A DNA stretch of 53,564 nucleotides from an uncultured Crocinitomix sp. (GTDB taxonomy: Bacteria > Bacteroidota > Bacteroidia > Flavobacteriales_D > Crocinitomicaceae). Below, piece by piece: positions 26,193 through 34,956 of the stretch. A model generated the notes under the pieces. It saw only the letters and a program-made list of their open reading frames with translations, was not told where the DNA came from and did not search any database. Within the stretch, counting starts at the first letter, position 1; every line of letters starts with the position of its first letter. Where the stretch lies: contig CAJQHR010000017.1 in NCBI GenBank assembly GCA_905478225.1, positions 1 through 53,564 of the forward strand, written 5' to 3'. Position numbers and translations under genes: made by a program.

Positions 26193-26563
26193 TTAGTTTT
26201 TTTTCAAATATTTACGATCGATAAAATACGCAGCTAAAGTCCCTAGCGTATACGCCAAAATATCCAACCAATCAAAAGTGCTCCCTAAAATTACACGGGC
26301 AATTCCATTCTTCTCTAAACCAACTACCCCTGCAAATTGAAAAAACTGCAAGAGTTCTATGCCAATGGAAAAATAAAAACCCCAATTGCCACGGAGCTTG
26401 CCTTGACCTTTAAAATTGTTCTAAAACTAAAATAGACCAAAACCACAACTAGTAAATCTCCAATAAACGGCCGTATAAATTTATCATGCACAAATAAAGC
26501 AATGGCTATTTCTATCAATAAAATGACAAGTGCAATGAGGGCATATTTCCAGTTCCAACGCAT
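26193..26563 (-). pseudogene. DUF2809-family membrane protein, frameshifted
   Basis: A small membrane protein of about 123 residues with four hydrophobic segments. The first frame reads MRWNWKYALIALVILLIEIA, then HDKFIRPFIGDLLVVVLVYF and runs to VFIFPLA-stop; the second frame resumes at once with [36 protein letters not shown] and LAAYFIDRKYLKKN-stop. Both halves match one DUF2809 (VanZ-like) protein. The break is at a run of five A on the plus strand (26369-26373); one more base there restores VFIFSIGIELL. It converges with the thioesterase gene with four bases between stops. Decay, sequencing error or slippage are all possible. Function of the family is unknown. Confidence 0.75.
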
Positions 26564-26601
26564 TTTTTTAACATTTAATATGAAACGAATGTATACAAAA
26601 G

Positions 26602-26634
26602 AAAAAAGGACACAATGTTAAACACCATGTCCTT
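26602..26634 (-). terminator. Rho-independent terminator of secA
   Basis: On the minus strand AAAGGACA and TGTCCTTT bound a hairpin with an imperfect inner part (around GGTGTTTAACATTG) followed by TTTTC, about 55 bases after the secA stop. Confidence 0.65.
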
Positions 26635-26689
26635 TGATTTCATTTATTATTCGTCAGTAAAAGCTCACCAAGTGATGATTTTTGCCGAA

Positions 26690-29600
26690 TTAAACCTTTT
26701 TAGTCACTACCCAAACACCGCTTTTCAAAAGTGTCTCAGCAGCTTTATATTTTAGTTCTTTCGTTTCGCCTGTTTGCATATTTCTAATTTCAACCCGGTC
26801 GTTTCTTCCAAACGTTGGTCCCGACTTAGTTACAGGTTGGCGTTTCGGTTTTTGCTGTGGATTTCCAGAGTTTTGAGAAGCTTGCTTAAAGCCTTCACTA
26901 CCTTTAAACTCTTGCTGACGATTTTGTTCACGTGCATTTTTAAACGCACCGCCCGAACTACTAAATTCGCTTTCCTTCGTTGCTACTTGTTGATTTTGCT
27001 CTTGGCGCGGTAAATCTGATTTGGCTAAAAAGGCAACCACCTCTTTACTCATTTTACCCATCATACCTTGGAACAAATTGAATGACTCCTTTTTATAAAT
27101 AACCAATGGATCTTTTTGCTCAATAGATGCATGTTGAACAGAAGTTCTTAAATCATCCATTTTACGTAAATGTTCTTTCCACTCATTATCAATATATCCA
27201 AGGGTAATCATTTTCTCAATTTGTTTTTTGAAAATTCTTCCTTCAGATTTTTTACCTTCTTCCAAATTCAATACAACACGTAATGATTTGACACCGTCGC
27301 TTACAGGTAACATCATGTTTTCATATCGATCACCTTCATTTGCCAATACACGTTCGATTACAGGCTTCGCTAATCCAATTAATCGTTCTGATTTTTCTTC
27401 ATAAGCCGTCATAGCTTTATCGAAAATATCATCAATTAAATTCCCTGGATGTGTTGCTTCAAAATTCTCTCTCGTAATAGGGGATTGAATTTTTAAGAAT
27501 TGAATTAAATCCAATTCAAATGCATCATAATCTTTATTAGGGAAATGTCTGTTCACTATTTCTTCAGCAACATCATAGAACATATTAGAAACGTCAAGCT
27601 CTAATCGCTCACCATAAAGCGCATTTCTTCTTTTACGATAAATAGCGTTACGTTGAACGTTCATCACATCATCATATTCCAACAATTTTTTACGAACACC
27701 AAAAGCATTTTCTTCTACTTTTTTCTGCGCACGCTCAATTGATTTTGTAATCATTGAATGTTGAATAACCTCCCCGTCCTTATAGCCCATACGGTCCATA
27801 ATTTTGGCAATTCTTTCAGATCCAAACTTACGCATTAACTGATCTTCTAATGATACAAAGAACTGAGATGAACCTGGATCTCCTTGACGACCGGCACGAC
27901 CTCTCAACTGTCTATCTACACGACGCGAATCGTGACGTTCAGTACCGACAATTGCTAAACCACCAGCGGCTAACACTTCAGGGGACAATTTAATATCCGT
28001 ACCACGACCAGCCATATTGGTTGCAATGGTTACACGGCCCGCTTGACCAGCTTCAGCAACAATATCAGATTCCTTTTTATGCTGTTTCGCATTTAAGACA
28101 TTATGTTGAATTTTTCGCATGGTTAACATACGACTTAATAACTCAGAAATTTCAACCGTAGTTGTGCCAACCAATACGGGTCTACCTAATTCAACCAATC
28201 GCTGGACTTCATCAATTACAGCATTGAATTTTTCACGCTGTGTACGGAAAACAAAATCTTGGTCATCTTGTCTTACTATTGGTCTATTCGTTGGAATAAC
28301 AACTACATCCAAATCATAGATATCCCATAGTTCTTGTGCCTCCGTTTCCGCAGTACCAGTCATTCCTGACAATTTATGGTACATTCTGAAGAAGTTTTGC
28401 AAAGTAATTGTAGCATACGTTTGTGTTGCTGCTTCAATCTTCACGCTTTCCTTTGCCTCAATTGCTTGGTGCAATCCATCAGAATAACGACGACCGTCCA
28501 TAATACGCCCTGTTTGCTCATCCACAATCATTACTTTACCATCCATGATCACGTATTCCACTTCCTTTTCAAAAAGAGAATACGCTTTCAACAATTGGTT
28601 AATGGTATGAATACGCTCAGATTTTACGGTGAAGTCTTGAATGATTGCTTCCTTTTTCTCTAAAAGTACAGAACGCTCCAGATTTTGCTTCTCCAGTTCA
28701 TTGACTTTTAATCCAATATCTGGCATCACAAAATAATCACGGTTCTCACCATCAGAAAGTAAATCAATTCCTTTTTCAGTTAACTCGATAGTGTTGTGCT
28801 TTTCGTTGATTACGAAATATAATTCCTTATCCGCCTTTGGCATTTCACGTTCACGATCTTGCAAGTGAAAGTTTTCTACTTTTTGCAATTGCGCTCGAAT
28901 TCCTTCTTCACTTAAATATTTAATTAAGGCTTTATTTTTTGGGAACCCTCTAAAGGCCCGTAGTAAAGAAACGCCCCCTTCAAATAAGGTCTCTTTATCA
29001 ATCTCCCCTGTATCTAAACCTTTCAATTTTGTTTTCGCATCAATTAAAAAATCATTTACTAATTTCTTTTGAGCTCCTACAATTTTTTCAATTTTTGGTT
29101 TCAATTCATTGAATTCATGGACATCTCCACCAGACATAGGCCCAGAAATAATCAATGGTGTTCTGGCATCATCAATTAATACGGAATCGACCTCATCAAT
29201 AATTGCATAGTGATGTTTTTGCTGAACAATATCGTTAGGGCTTGAAGCCATATTATCTCTCAAGTAGTCAAAACCAAACTCGTTATTGGTGCCGAAAGTA
29301 ATGTCTGCTTTATACGCCTTTTTACGCTCTTCTGAATTTGGTTTATGCAGGTCAATACAATCAACCGATAAGCCATGAAACTGATAGATCGGTCCCATCC
29401 ATTCAGAATCTCTTTTTGCTAAATAATCATTCACTGTAATTAAGTGCACTCCTTTACCAGACAATGCATTTAAATATACAGGCAAAGTAGCAACTAACGT
29501 TTTTCCCTCACCCGTTTGCATCTCTGCAACATTACCTTTATGCAGCACAGTTCCACCATATAATTGCACATCATAGTGAATCATATTCCAAGTTACTTGT

Positions 29601-30091
29601 GTACCAAATGCATTCCAAGACGTGGCCCATTCAGCTGTATCACCGTTAATAGAAATACTATCTTTAGTTTGCGCCAATTCCTTATCGAAATCAGAAGCAG
29701 CAACTTCAATTACATCATTTTCAGCAAAACGTTTCGCCGTTTCCTTAATTACCGCAAACGCTTCTGGCAAAATCTCTTCCAGCACAGCCTCAATTTCTTT
29801 GTCGATTTCGAGTTTTAATTTATCCGCTTTCCCATATAAATTCTCCTTTTCCTGAAAGTCCATCCCAGGATTTCCATCAACTTTTTCATTAATTGCAGCA
29901 ATTTCATCCTCAGATGCTTTCGTACGCTCCTTAATCAAAGCCTTAAACTCAGCCGTTTTTGCTCGTAAATCGTCATTACTCAAGGCACTAATTTTACCTT
30001 CAAACGACTTTACGCGATCAACGTATGGTTGATATATTTTATCATCCTTCTTCCCTTTGCTTCCTGCTAATTTCTTTAAAATTCCAAACAT
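26690..30091 (-). CDS. secA: Preprotein translocase ATPase SecA
   Basis: An 1133-residue SecA, the motor that pushes unfolded preproteins through SecYEG. Residues 193-198 (TGEGKT) are Walker A and 299-302 (DEVD, with [11 protein letters not shown] after) Walker B of the first nucleotide domain; the preprotein cross-linking region, second RecA domain ([23 protein letters not shown]) and helical scaffold follow. It is about 230 residues longer than E. coli SecA, as is usual in Bacteroidota, which carry an insertion in the N-terminal region and near residues 330-420. The C-terminal zinc motif is absent; the chain ends in a Gln/Asn-rich linker and a short basic domain ([20 protein letters not shown]). 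Single-gene unit with its own terminator. It exports the signal-peptide proteins found here. Confidence 0.96.
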   Translation of the reverse strand: MFGILKKLAGSKGKKDDKIYQPYVDRVKSFEGKISALSNDDLRAKTAEFKALIKERTKASEDEIAAINEKVDGNPGMDFQEKENLYGKADKLKLEIDKEIEAVLEEILPEAFAVIKETAKRFAENDVIEVAASDFDKELAQTKDSISINGDTAEWATSWNAFGTQVTWNMIHYDVQLYGGTVLHKGNVAEMQTGEGKTLVATLPVYLNALSGKGVHLITVNDYLAKRDSEWMGPIYQFHGLSVDCIDLHKPNSEERKKAYKADITFGTNNEFGFDYLRDNMASSPNDIVQQKHHYAIIDEVDSVLIDDARTPLIISGPMSGGDVHEFNELKPKIEKIVGAQKKLVNDFLIDAKTKLKGLDTGEIDKETLFEGGVSLLRAFRGFPKNKALIKYLSEEGIRAQLQKVENFHLQDREREMPKADKELYFVINEKHNTIELTEKGIDLLSDGENRDYFVMPDIGLKVNELEKQNLERSVLLEKKEAIIQDFTVKSERIHTINQLLKAYSLFEKEVEYVIMDGKVMIVDEQTGRIMDGRRYSDGLHQAIEAKESVKIEAATQTYATITLQNFFRMYHKLSGMTGTAETEAQELWDIYDLDVVVIPTNRPIVRQDDQDFVFRTQREKFNAVIDEVQRLVELGRPVLVGTTTVEISELLSRMLTMRKIQHNVLNAKQHKKESDIVAEAGQAGRVTIATNMAGRGTDIKLSPEVLAAGGLAIVGTERHDSRRVDRQLRGRAGRQGDPGSSQFFVSLEDQLMRKFGSERIAKIMDRMGYKDGEVIQHSMITKSIERAQKKVEENAFGVRKKLLEYDDVMNVQRNAIYRKRRNALYGERLELDVSNMFYDVAEEIVNRHFPNKDYDAFELDLIQFLKIQSPITRENFEATHPGNLIDDIFDKAMTAYEEKSERLIGLAKPVIERVLANEGDRYENMMLPVSDGVKSLRVVLNLEEGKKSEGRIFKKQIEKMITLGYIDNEWKEHLRKMDDLRTSVQHASIEQKDPLVIYKKESFNLFQGMMGKMSKEVVAFLAKSDLPRQEQNQQVATKESEFSSSGGAFKNAREQNRQQEFKGSEGFKQASQNSGNPQQKPKRQPVTKSGPTFGRNDRVEIRNMQTGETKELKYKAAETLLKSGVWVVTKKV

Positions 30092-30323
30092 TTTATGCTT
30101 CTAAAATTATGAATCGCTAAAAATAGCGAGTTCTCGTGATTTATACCAATTTTACGGTGAAAATCGGTGCTGTTTTTTTAGATATGTAGTCAGAAATCGT
30201 ACCAGTGGGAAAAAACAGACATTCTGTCGTGATTTCTTAATTAAAAATCCAGATTTGGCTGAATTACAAAATTAAATGAGAAAGGAGCTGCTAAAAATTG
30301 TCGTTATGGCGGTTGACAGCTTA

Positions 30324-31585
30324 TTAATCTCTTACTAACTGAACTGTTCCATGTCCTTGAAAAGTCTGACCATTAATATCCGTTCCGGCGTAAATATAAA
30401 AATAGACGCCAGCCGGACACTCTTTTCCGTTTCCGACTGCTGTACCGTCCCATTTATCTTCAACGGATAGAAATTGGAAGACTTCAACTCCCCAGCGATT
30501 AGTGACGCTACAGTTAAAATCAGCAATTTCTTCACTCGGGAAATAAAACATATTATTGACCCCGTCATTGTCAGGCGTAAAGATGTTTGGCGCTAAAAAA
30601 CTATCAGATTCACCACCTCCAAACACCATTTGAAAGCCCGCCTCTGATATGGCAGTTGAACTTCCCGACTCACCCGACATAACTACATTTCCATCAGGAT
30701 CTGTATCCACCTCTAATCCATAATCCACCCCGTCTCCTCCAAAATTTGTCACCCATGGATCAATAATTAAGCTGAAATTTGGGTTGTATTCTGACAATTC
30801 AAAACTAACAATGGTGCTTCCTTTTTTACTCGTTTCAAGGTGGTATGCTGCATTTATGTATATCGTATCGTTTTGAATTATTTGATAAACTTTCGGAATC
30901 GATTCATGGATCGCTAAAATTTGATTTTCAATAATTAATTCCCCGTTATCGGTAACAAAAGCAGAGTCTGCACCTCTCCATTCCAATTGAATTTGATTAG
31001 GATCTGCAAATGGCCGAACAATCAAATCATATTTTAATCCATTTGCACAGGGACTTAAAAAGACCAAGTCTATTCCATCATAAACAGAATGGTATTGAAT
31101 TGTTTGATATTCCCCAACTTTTAAAATGCCTTCTGTACAATGTGGGTAATAATAATTCGTATATCCAATTGATTTTCCCAATTTACCAATGGTGGGATCT
31201 TCATTCGCATTTAAAAAATTCATATCTACTTGGTGAACTCTTGTTTTTGAATGTTTCCACAACTCTGCCTGAGCTTTCATCTCATTCATTTCTGAGTAGA
31301 TATCATCTACATCTAAATTCTTTTTGACTTTAGTATTTATTCTAGACTGAACCTGACTTTGATCTGAAAAAACATAGGAAATTCCAGTTTTGCGTAGAAA
31401 AACACTTTGCTGCGCCAATTGAAACAAAACATCTGGCCTTTCTTTTCCACCTCGGCCGACCAATTGACCTTTATTCTCAATGAACGAGTTTTGTTGATTT
31501 CCACTTGAAAAATCGAATAGCTGACTCCTGCCTAATGCAGCATAGCCAAATAAAACATTAGAGATATCGAATAACAGAGTTTCAT
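30324..31585 (-). pseudogene. T9SS type B protein with SBBP-type N-terminus, frameshifted and internally shortened
   Basis: The long frame starts upstream of the usual N-terminal domain (SFIENKGQLVGRGGKERPD, about 31490) without a proper start. An ATG at 31583-31585 opens a signal peptide (MKLCYSISLMFYLAML) in another frame that hits TAG after 17 codons; a one-base deletion near 31540 would join the two frames. The body is the DUF7948/SBBP-leader domain, then a single SBBP-like repeat (PDGNVVMSGES, GGGESDSFLA), and then abruptly a gliding-motility C-terminal domain (PNIFTPDNDGVNNMF, NRWGVEVF, AGVYFYIYAG). Relatives have many SBBP repeats, so an internal deletion is likely at SDSFLA/PNIFT. A TTG at 31463 could only start an unexported product. 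Confidence 0.68.
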
Positions 31586-31689
31586 TTATAGTGACGAAGG
31601 ATTACTGACCAATAAGCTAAAATATAAACTTGGATAACGCATTATAATTTCCGCTTGCTCAAGATAAACGAAATTTATGAAGTAGAAAC

Positions 31690-31720
31690 AAAAACGGCTC
31701 GCTAAAGCGAACCGTTTATT
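31690..31720 (-). terminator. Rho-independent terminator of the DUF2795 gene
   Basis: On the minus strand AAACGGTTCGC and GCGAGCCGTTT form an eleven-pair stem with G-U pairs, a TTTA loop and a TTTTTG tail, a few bases after the stop codon. One of the strongest terminators in the window. Confidence 0.85.
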
Positions 31721-31728
31721 TTTAGATA

Positions 31729-31950
31729 TTAATATTCGTCTTCGTTGAAGAAGAAGTCATCCTTGGTCGGATAGTCCGGCCAAATTTCTTCGATACTTTC
31801 GTACGATTCTCCTACATCTTCTATTTCTTGTAGATTCTCCACTACCTCAAGAGGTGCTCCTGTTCGCATTGCAAAATCGATTAATTCGTCTTTCGCCGCT
31901 GGCCAAGGCGCATCTTCCAGATATGAAGCTAATTCCAATGTCCAATACAT
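31729..31950 (-). CDS. DUF2795-family small protein
   Basis: A 73-residue acidic protein that is highly conserved in Flavobacteriales and related orders: it starts MYWTLELASYLEDAPWPAAK, continues DELIDFAMRTGAPLEVVENL and ends in an Asp/Glu-rich tail (WPDYPTKDDFFFNEDEY). Its function is not known; the conservation and its own promoter and terminator suggest a small housekeeping or regulatory role. No cofactor motif is visible. It is transcribed alone. Confidence 0.88.
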   Translation of the reverse strand: MYWTLELASYLEDAPWPAAKDELIDFAMRTGAPLEVVENLQEIEDVGESYESIEEIWPDYPTKDDFFFNEDEY

Positions 31951-31973
31951 ACTCTTATAAATTCATTTTGGCG

Positions 31974-32003
31974 CAAAAATAATTTTTTTAAGCTTACGTC
32001 CAA
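31974..32003 (-). promoter_or_regulatory. Bacteroidota-type promoter of the DUF2795 gene
   Basis: On the minus strand a CTTG (-33 like) at 32004-32001 is followed after 19 bases by TATTTTTG (31981-31974), matching both spacing and consensus (TTTG-N19-TAnnTTTG). The ATG is 23 bases downstream. This is the best complete promoter in the window. Confidence 0.65.
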
Positions 32004-32032
32004 GTTAATTCTCATTTTTTTTTAATAATCCA

Positions 32033-32581
32033 CTACATTTTTGGTTTCCAAGGAATTTCCTCTGCTCCCAATTCGGCTGTTACAAACCTTCCATATACAA
32101 ACAAATAATCGCTCAAACGGTTCAAAAAAGCCATAATTAAAGGGTTCAATTCTGACTCCTCATTCAATTCAGTTACGAGGCGTTCAGCTCGTCTGCATAC
32201 ACATCTGGTTATGTGACAAAACGAAACCGTTTCGTGACCACCTGGTAATACAAAAGACGTCATAGGCTCCAACTTCGTATCCATTTCGTCAATACTATCT
32301 TCTAGCTTTGTTAGATCTTCTTCATTAATCTCAGGCAATTGCATTTTTCCTTTTTCAGGGTCGGATGCTAACCAAGAACCTATTGTGAATAATCGATCTT
32401 GAACAAATATTAGTTCCTCTTTGAATTGTTTATTCACAACCCTGTCTCGCAACAAGCCCACATAGGAATTCAACTCATCTACTGTTCCGTAGGCATCAAT
32501 TCGCAATGCAAATTTCGGTACTCGCGTGCCACCGATTAGCCCCGTTTTGCCTTTGTCTCCTTTCTTTGTGTATACTTTCAT
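32033..32581 (-). CDS. PduO-type ATP:cob(I)alamin adenosyltransferase
   Basis: A 182-residue enzyme that converts cob(I)alamin to adenosylcobalamin, the cofactor of methylmalonyl-CoA mutase and class II ribonucleotide reductase. The ATP-binding start MKVYTKKGDKGKTGLIGGTR, the following DAYGTVDELNSYVGLLRD and the C-terminal CRRAERLV and LNRLSDYLFVYGR motifs are those of the PduO family (Arg in CRRAER and Asn-Arg-Leu-Ser-Asp form the active site). It lies 19 bases after the methyltransferase gene on the same strand and is probably co-transcribed with it. No other B12 gene is in the window. Confidence 0.92.
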   Translation of the reverse strand: MKVYTKKGDKGKTGLIGGTRVPKFALRIDAYGTVDELNSYVGLLRDRVVNKQFKEELIFVQDRLFTIGSWLASDPEKGKMQLPEINEEDLTKLEDSIDEMDTKLEPMTSFVLPGGHETVSFCHITRCVCRRAERLVTELNEESELNPLIMAFLNRLSDYLFVYGRFVTAELGAEEIPWKPKM

Positions 32582-32600
32582 TTTATTCTCTTTACTTGGA

Positions 32601-33362
32601 TTAATACTTCACCACAAAATTCTGTTTCCGTTGTCCAGCCCGTTTGCAAACTATGCCCATTCGAAACAAATCGATACTTACATTAATTCGTTCATCTGCC
32701 TTAATTTTTCCCCAGGCTTTTTCCATTTCTCTACTCCAATAAATATCATCCAATATAATAAACGTATCGTTATGGCTATTGTTCAACGCAAATTCAAAAT
32801 AAGCCAAAGTTGGTTCAAGTTGATGATTACCGTCAATATAAATTAAATCGAATTTTCGTTTTTCTGAAGCCAGTATTTTTAATGAATTTGAAAACTCACC
32901 TAATCTTGCATCAATGTGCTGGTAATTCAACTTCTTAAAATTTTCTTGGGCAATATCCAGAGTTTCTTTGCAACCTTCAAGGGTTATTGAGTTCGTGCTA
33001 TGTTTGGATAAGTATGCCGTTCCTATTCCTAGGGAGGTTCCAATTTCTAATACTTCCTTCACCGCGTAAAACTCACATAAACGTGCTAGTAGACCGCCAA
33101 ACTTTCGGGTCATTGCTGCATGTTTTGCTATTGATTTTATTGCTCGCTCTGTTTGGTTTCCTTTTTTGGATCCAGCACCCAATTCTGTAAAATGAATTTT
33201 TGTGTTACTTTTTAATAATGTTGCTCGCAAATTTTCAATAGCCCCATCAATCCCTGTTTTACTTTTTTTTATGATTTCATTGTAAAAATCGAAAACAAAT
33301 GGCGAGTGCAACCCATGCGCGTCAACACGCGTTTTCCGATATTTTAAATAAGCTTTCAGCAT
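32601..33362 (-). CDS. Class I SAM-dependent methyltransferase
   Basis: A 253-residue cytoplasmic protein with a Rossmann methyltransferase core: motif I is VLEIGTSLGIGTAYLS, with ITLEGCKE (acidic end of strand 2) and FDLIYIDGNHQLEPT (motif with IDG) after it, as in O-methyltransferase-like families. The opening segment MLKAYLKYRKTRVDAHGLHS then PFVFDFYNE is the N-terminus typical of this Bacteroidota group. I chose the ATG at 33362 over one 14 codons upstream because a promoter -7 box (TATCTTTG) lies between the two. The substrate is unknown. It heads a two-gene unit with the cobalamin adenosyltransferase. Confidence 0.8.
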   Translation of the reverse strand: MLKAYLKYRKTRVDAHGLHSPFVFDFYNEIIKKSKTGIDGAIENLRATLLKSNTKIHFTELGAGSKKGNQTERAIKSIAKHAAMTRKFGGLLARLCEFYAVKEVLEIGTSLGIGTAYLSKHSTNSITLEGCKETLDIAQENFKKLNYQHIDARLGEFSNSLKILASEKRKFDLIYIDGNHQLEPTLAYFEFALNNSHNDTFIILDDIYWSREMEKAWGKIKADERINVSIDLFRMGIVCKRAGQRKQNFVVKY

Positions 33363-33369
33363 TGAAACG

Positions 33370-33377
33370 CAAAGATA
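33370..33377 (-). promoter_or_regulatory. Bacteroidota -7 box that decides the methyltransferase start
   Basis: TATCTTTG on the minus strand matches TAnnTTTG and lies seven bases before the ATG at 33362, downstream of an alternative in-frame ATG at 33404. Transcripts from here could only use the 33362 start. A TTG sits about 24 bases further upstream, slightly beyond ideal spacing. Confidence 0.5.
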
Positions 33378-33424
33378 ATATAAAGTTGGTGTATGTTTTT
33401 TCAATCATCAAATAAAGCAAAAAG

Positions 33425-33451
33425 TTGAAATAGATAAAACTTATATCTTTG
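33425..33451 (+). promoter_or_regulatory. Bacteroidota-type promoter of the DUF4301 gene
   Basis: GTTG ending at 33427 is followed 16 bases later by TATCTTTG (33444-33451), and the ATG is 22 bases downstream. It is back to back with the methyltransferase promoter, giving a compact divergent promoter region of about 110 bases. Confidence 0.6.
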
Positions 33452-33473
33452 CCGTCCGTATTTATAAGAACGA

Positions 33474-34892
33474 ATGAGTTTAGAGGAAAAAATAGCGAAC
33501 CAAAAAGAGAAAATTGAAAAGGGCAATCCTAAAATTGAACTTTTAGGCTCTTGCCGACCACAAAATGGAATTCAAATTTTGAACGCCGAAGAAACTATAG
33601 AAGCAATTCGCTTGTATGAAAATCGAGCGAACGATTTAGACATCAGTTTTTTTATTCCTTCCAGTGGCTCAGGTTCTAGGATGTTTGGTGCGGCTTATGA
33701 TTTCATTAACAACGAAAATCCTTGTGAAGAAACTATTGAGTTCATTGAGCATTTGATTAATAGCATTGCGTCTTTTGCGTTTTACAATAAATTGCCTGAA
33801 GCCACAAAAGACGATTTAAAAACAGGTGACATTGACATTGAAACATTTTTAAAATTGATTTTAAATGAAGATAGTTTTAACTTTGGAAATCGCCCAAAAG
33901 GACTTATTCCTTTTCACCGTTATGGTAATTTTATAATTAACCCTTTTCAAGAGCACATTTTACAAGGTGCCGAAATAGGGGGAGATAAATCGCGTTTTCA
34001 TTTTACAATTAATGCAAGGTTTACCGAACAAATCAAGCACAGCATTAAAATATTAAGAGAAATCACTGGAATCAACTTCTATTTTGATTTTTCAGTGCAA
34101 GATGAAACGACAAACTCAATTGCTTTTGACGAAAACGGAGATGTACTGTTTGACGAGGGCGAATTAGTAAGAAGACCTGCTGGCCATGGTACATTAATTC
34201 AAAATTTAGATGCCATAGACGCAGATTTAATTCTGATTCGAAACATTGATAATGTGCAACATCATGACCACGCACAAAAATCCGCAGATTCACGAAAAAT
34301 GTTGGCAGGCGCCTTGCTAGAATTCCAAGAAAAGGTATTTGATATCTTAAATAAAATAGACAATAATATTGATTTTAAAGATCAAATAACAACGTTGAAT
34401 GATACGTATGATTTAAAAATCAAGCTAGATGACTTAACAGATATCGCCAAAATTAAATCGATTTTAAACCGCCCTTCACGTATTTGTGGAATGGTTCGCA
34501 ATGAAGGACAACCGGGTGGTGGGCCGTTTTGGGTGAAAGATGAAAACGGTTATGAAACGCGACAAATTATTGAAAAATCGCAGATATCAGCCAAGTCGAG
34601 TCAATTAACCATGTTGATTAAATCAACCCATTTTAATCCGGTTGAAATTATTTGTGCGCCTCGAGATTACAAGGGCGATAAATTTGATTTTGAAGAGTTT
34701 AGAGATGATTCGCAGTACTTTATTGTGAACAAAACCTACAAAGGAAAGTCAGTTCAGTTTATAGAACAACCTGGGCTTTGGAATGGTGGAATGGCAAAAT
34801 GGAATACGTTATTCTACGAAATTGGCAATGATTGCTTTAGTCCTGTTAAAACGGTGCTAGATTTATTAAAGCCACTGCATAGAGAGGCATAG
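33474..34892 (+). CDS. DUF4301-family protein
   Basis: A 472-residue cytoplasmic protein of the DUF4301 family, found mainly in Bacteroidota and of unknown function. The segments FFIPSSGSGSRMFGA near residue 60 and RPKGLIPFHRYG near residue 145 look like the phosphate-binding and sugar-binding loops of nucleotidyltransferase (GT-A-like) folds, and VRRPAGHGTLIQNLDAIDAD, LILIRNIDNVQ resembles the acidic metal region of UDP-sugar pyrophosphorylases. So a nucleotide-sugar enzyme is a reasonable inference, but it is untested. It is a single gene with its own promoter; it converges with rho. Confidence 0.85.
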   Translation: MSLEEKIANQKEKIEKGNPKIELLGSCRPQNGIQILNAEETIEAIRLYENRANDLDISFFIPSSGSGSRMFGAAYDFINNENPCEETIEFIEHLINSIASFAFYNKLPEATKDDLKTGDIDIETFLKLILNEDSFNFGNRPKGLIPFHRYGNFIINPFQEHILQGAEIGGDKSRFHFTINARFTEQIKHSIKILREITGINFYFDFSVQDETTNSIAFDENGDVLFDEGELVRRPAGHGTLIQNLDAIDADLILIRNIDNVQHHDHAQKSADSRKMLAGALLEFQEKVFDILNKIDNNIDFKDQITTLNDTYDLKIKLDDLTDIAKIKSILNRPSRICGMVRNEGQPGGGPFWVKDENGYETRQIIEKSQISAKSSQLTMLIKSTHFNPVEIICAPRDYKGDKFDFEEFRDDSQYFIVNKTYKGKSVQFIEQPGLWNGGMAKWNTLFYEIGNDCFSPVKTVLDLLKPLHREA

Positions 34893-34895
34893 AAT

Positions 34896-34933
34896 AAAAA
34901 AAGCCCCATACGCCAAAGACGGACAGAGCTTTT
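34896..34933 (-). terminator. Rho-independent terminator of rho
   Basis: On the minus strand AAAAGCTC pairs with GGGCTTTT (one U-G pair) around a loop of about 20 bases and is followed by further T. It lies in the 64-base gap between the convergent rho and DUF4301 genes and may serve both. Confidence 0.55.
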
Positions 34934-34956
34934 AAGTCTTTTATATTTGAAACTAA

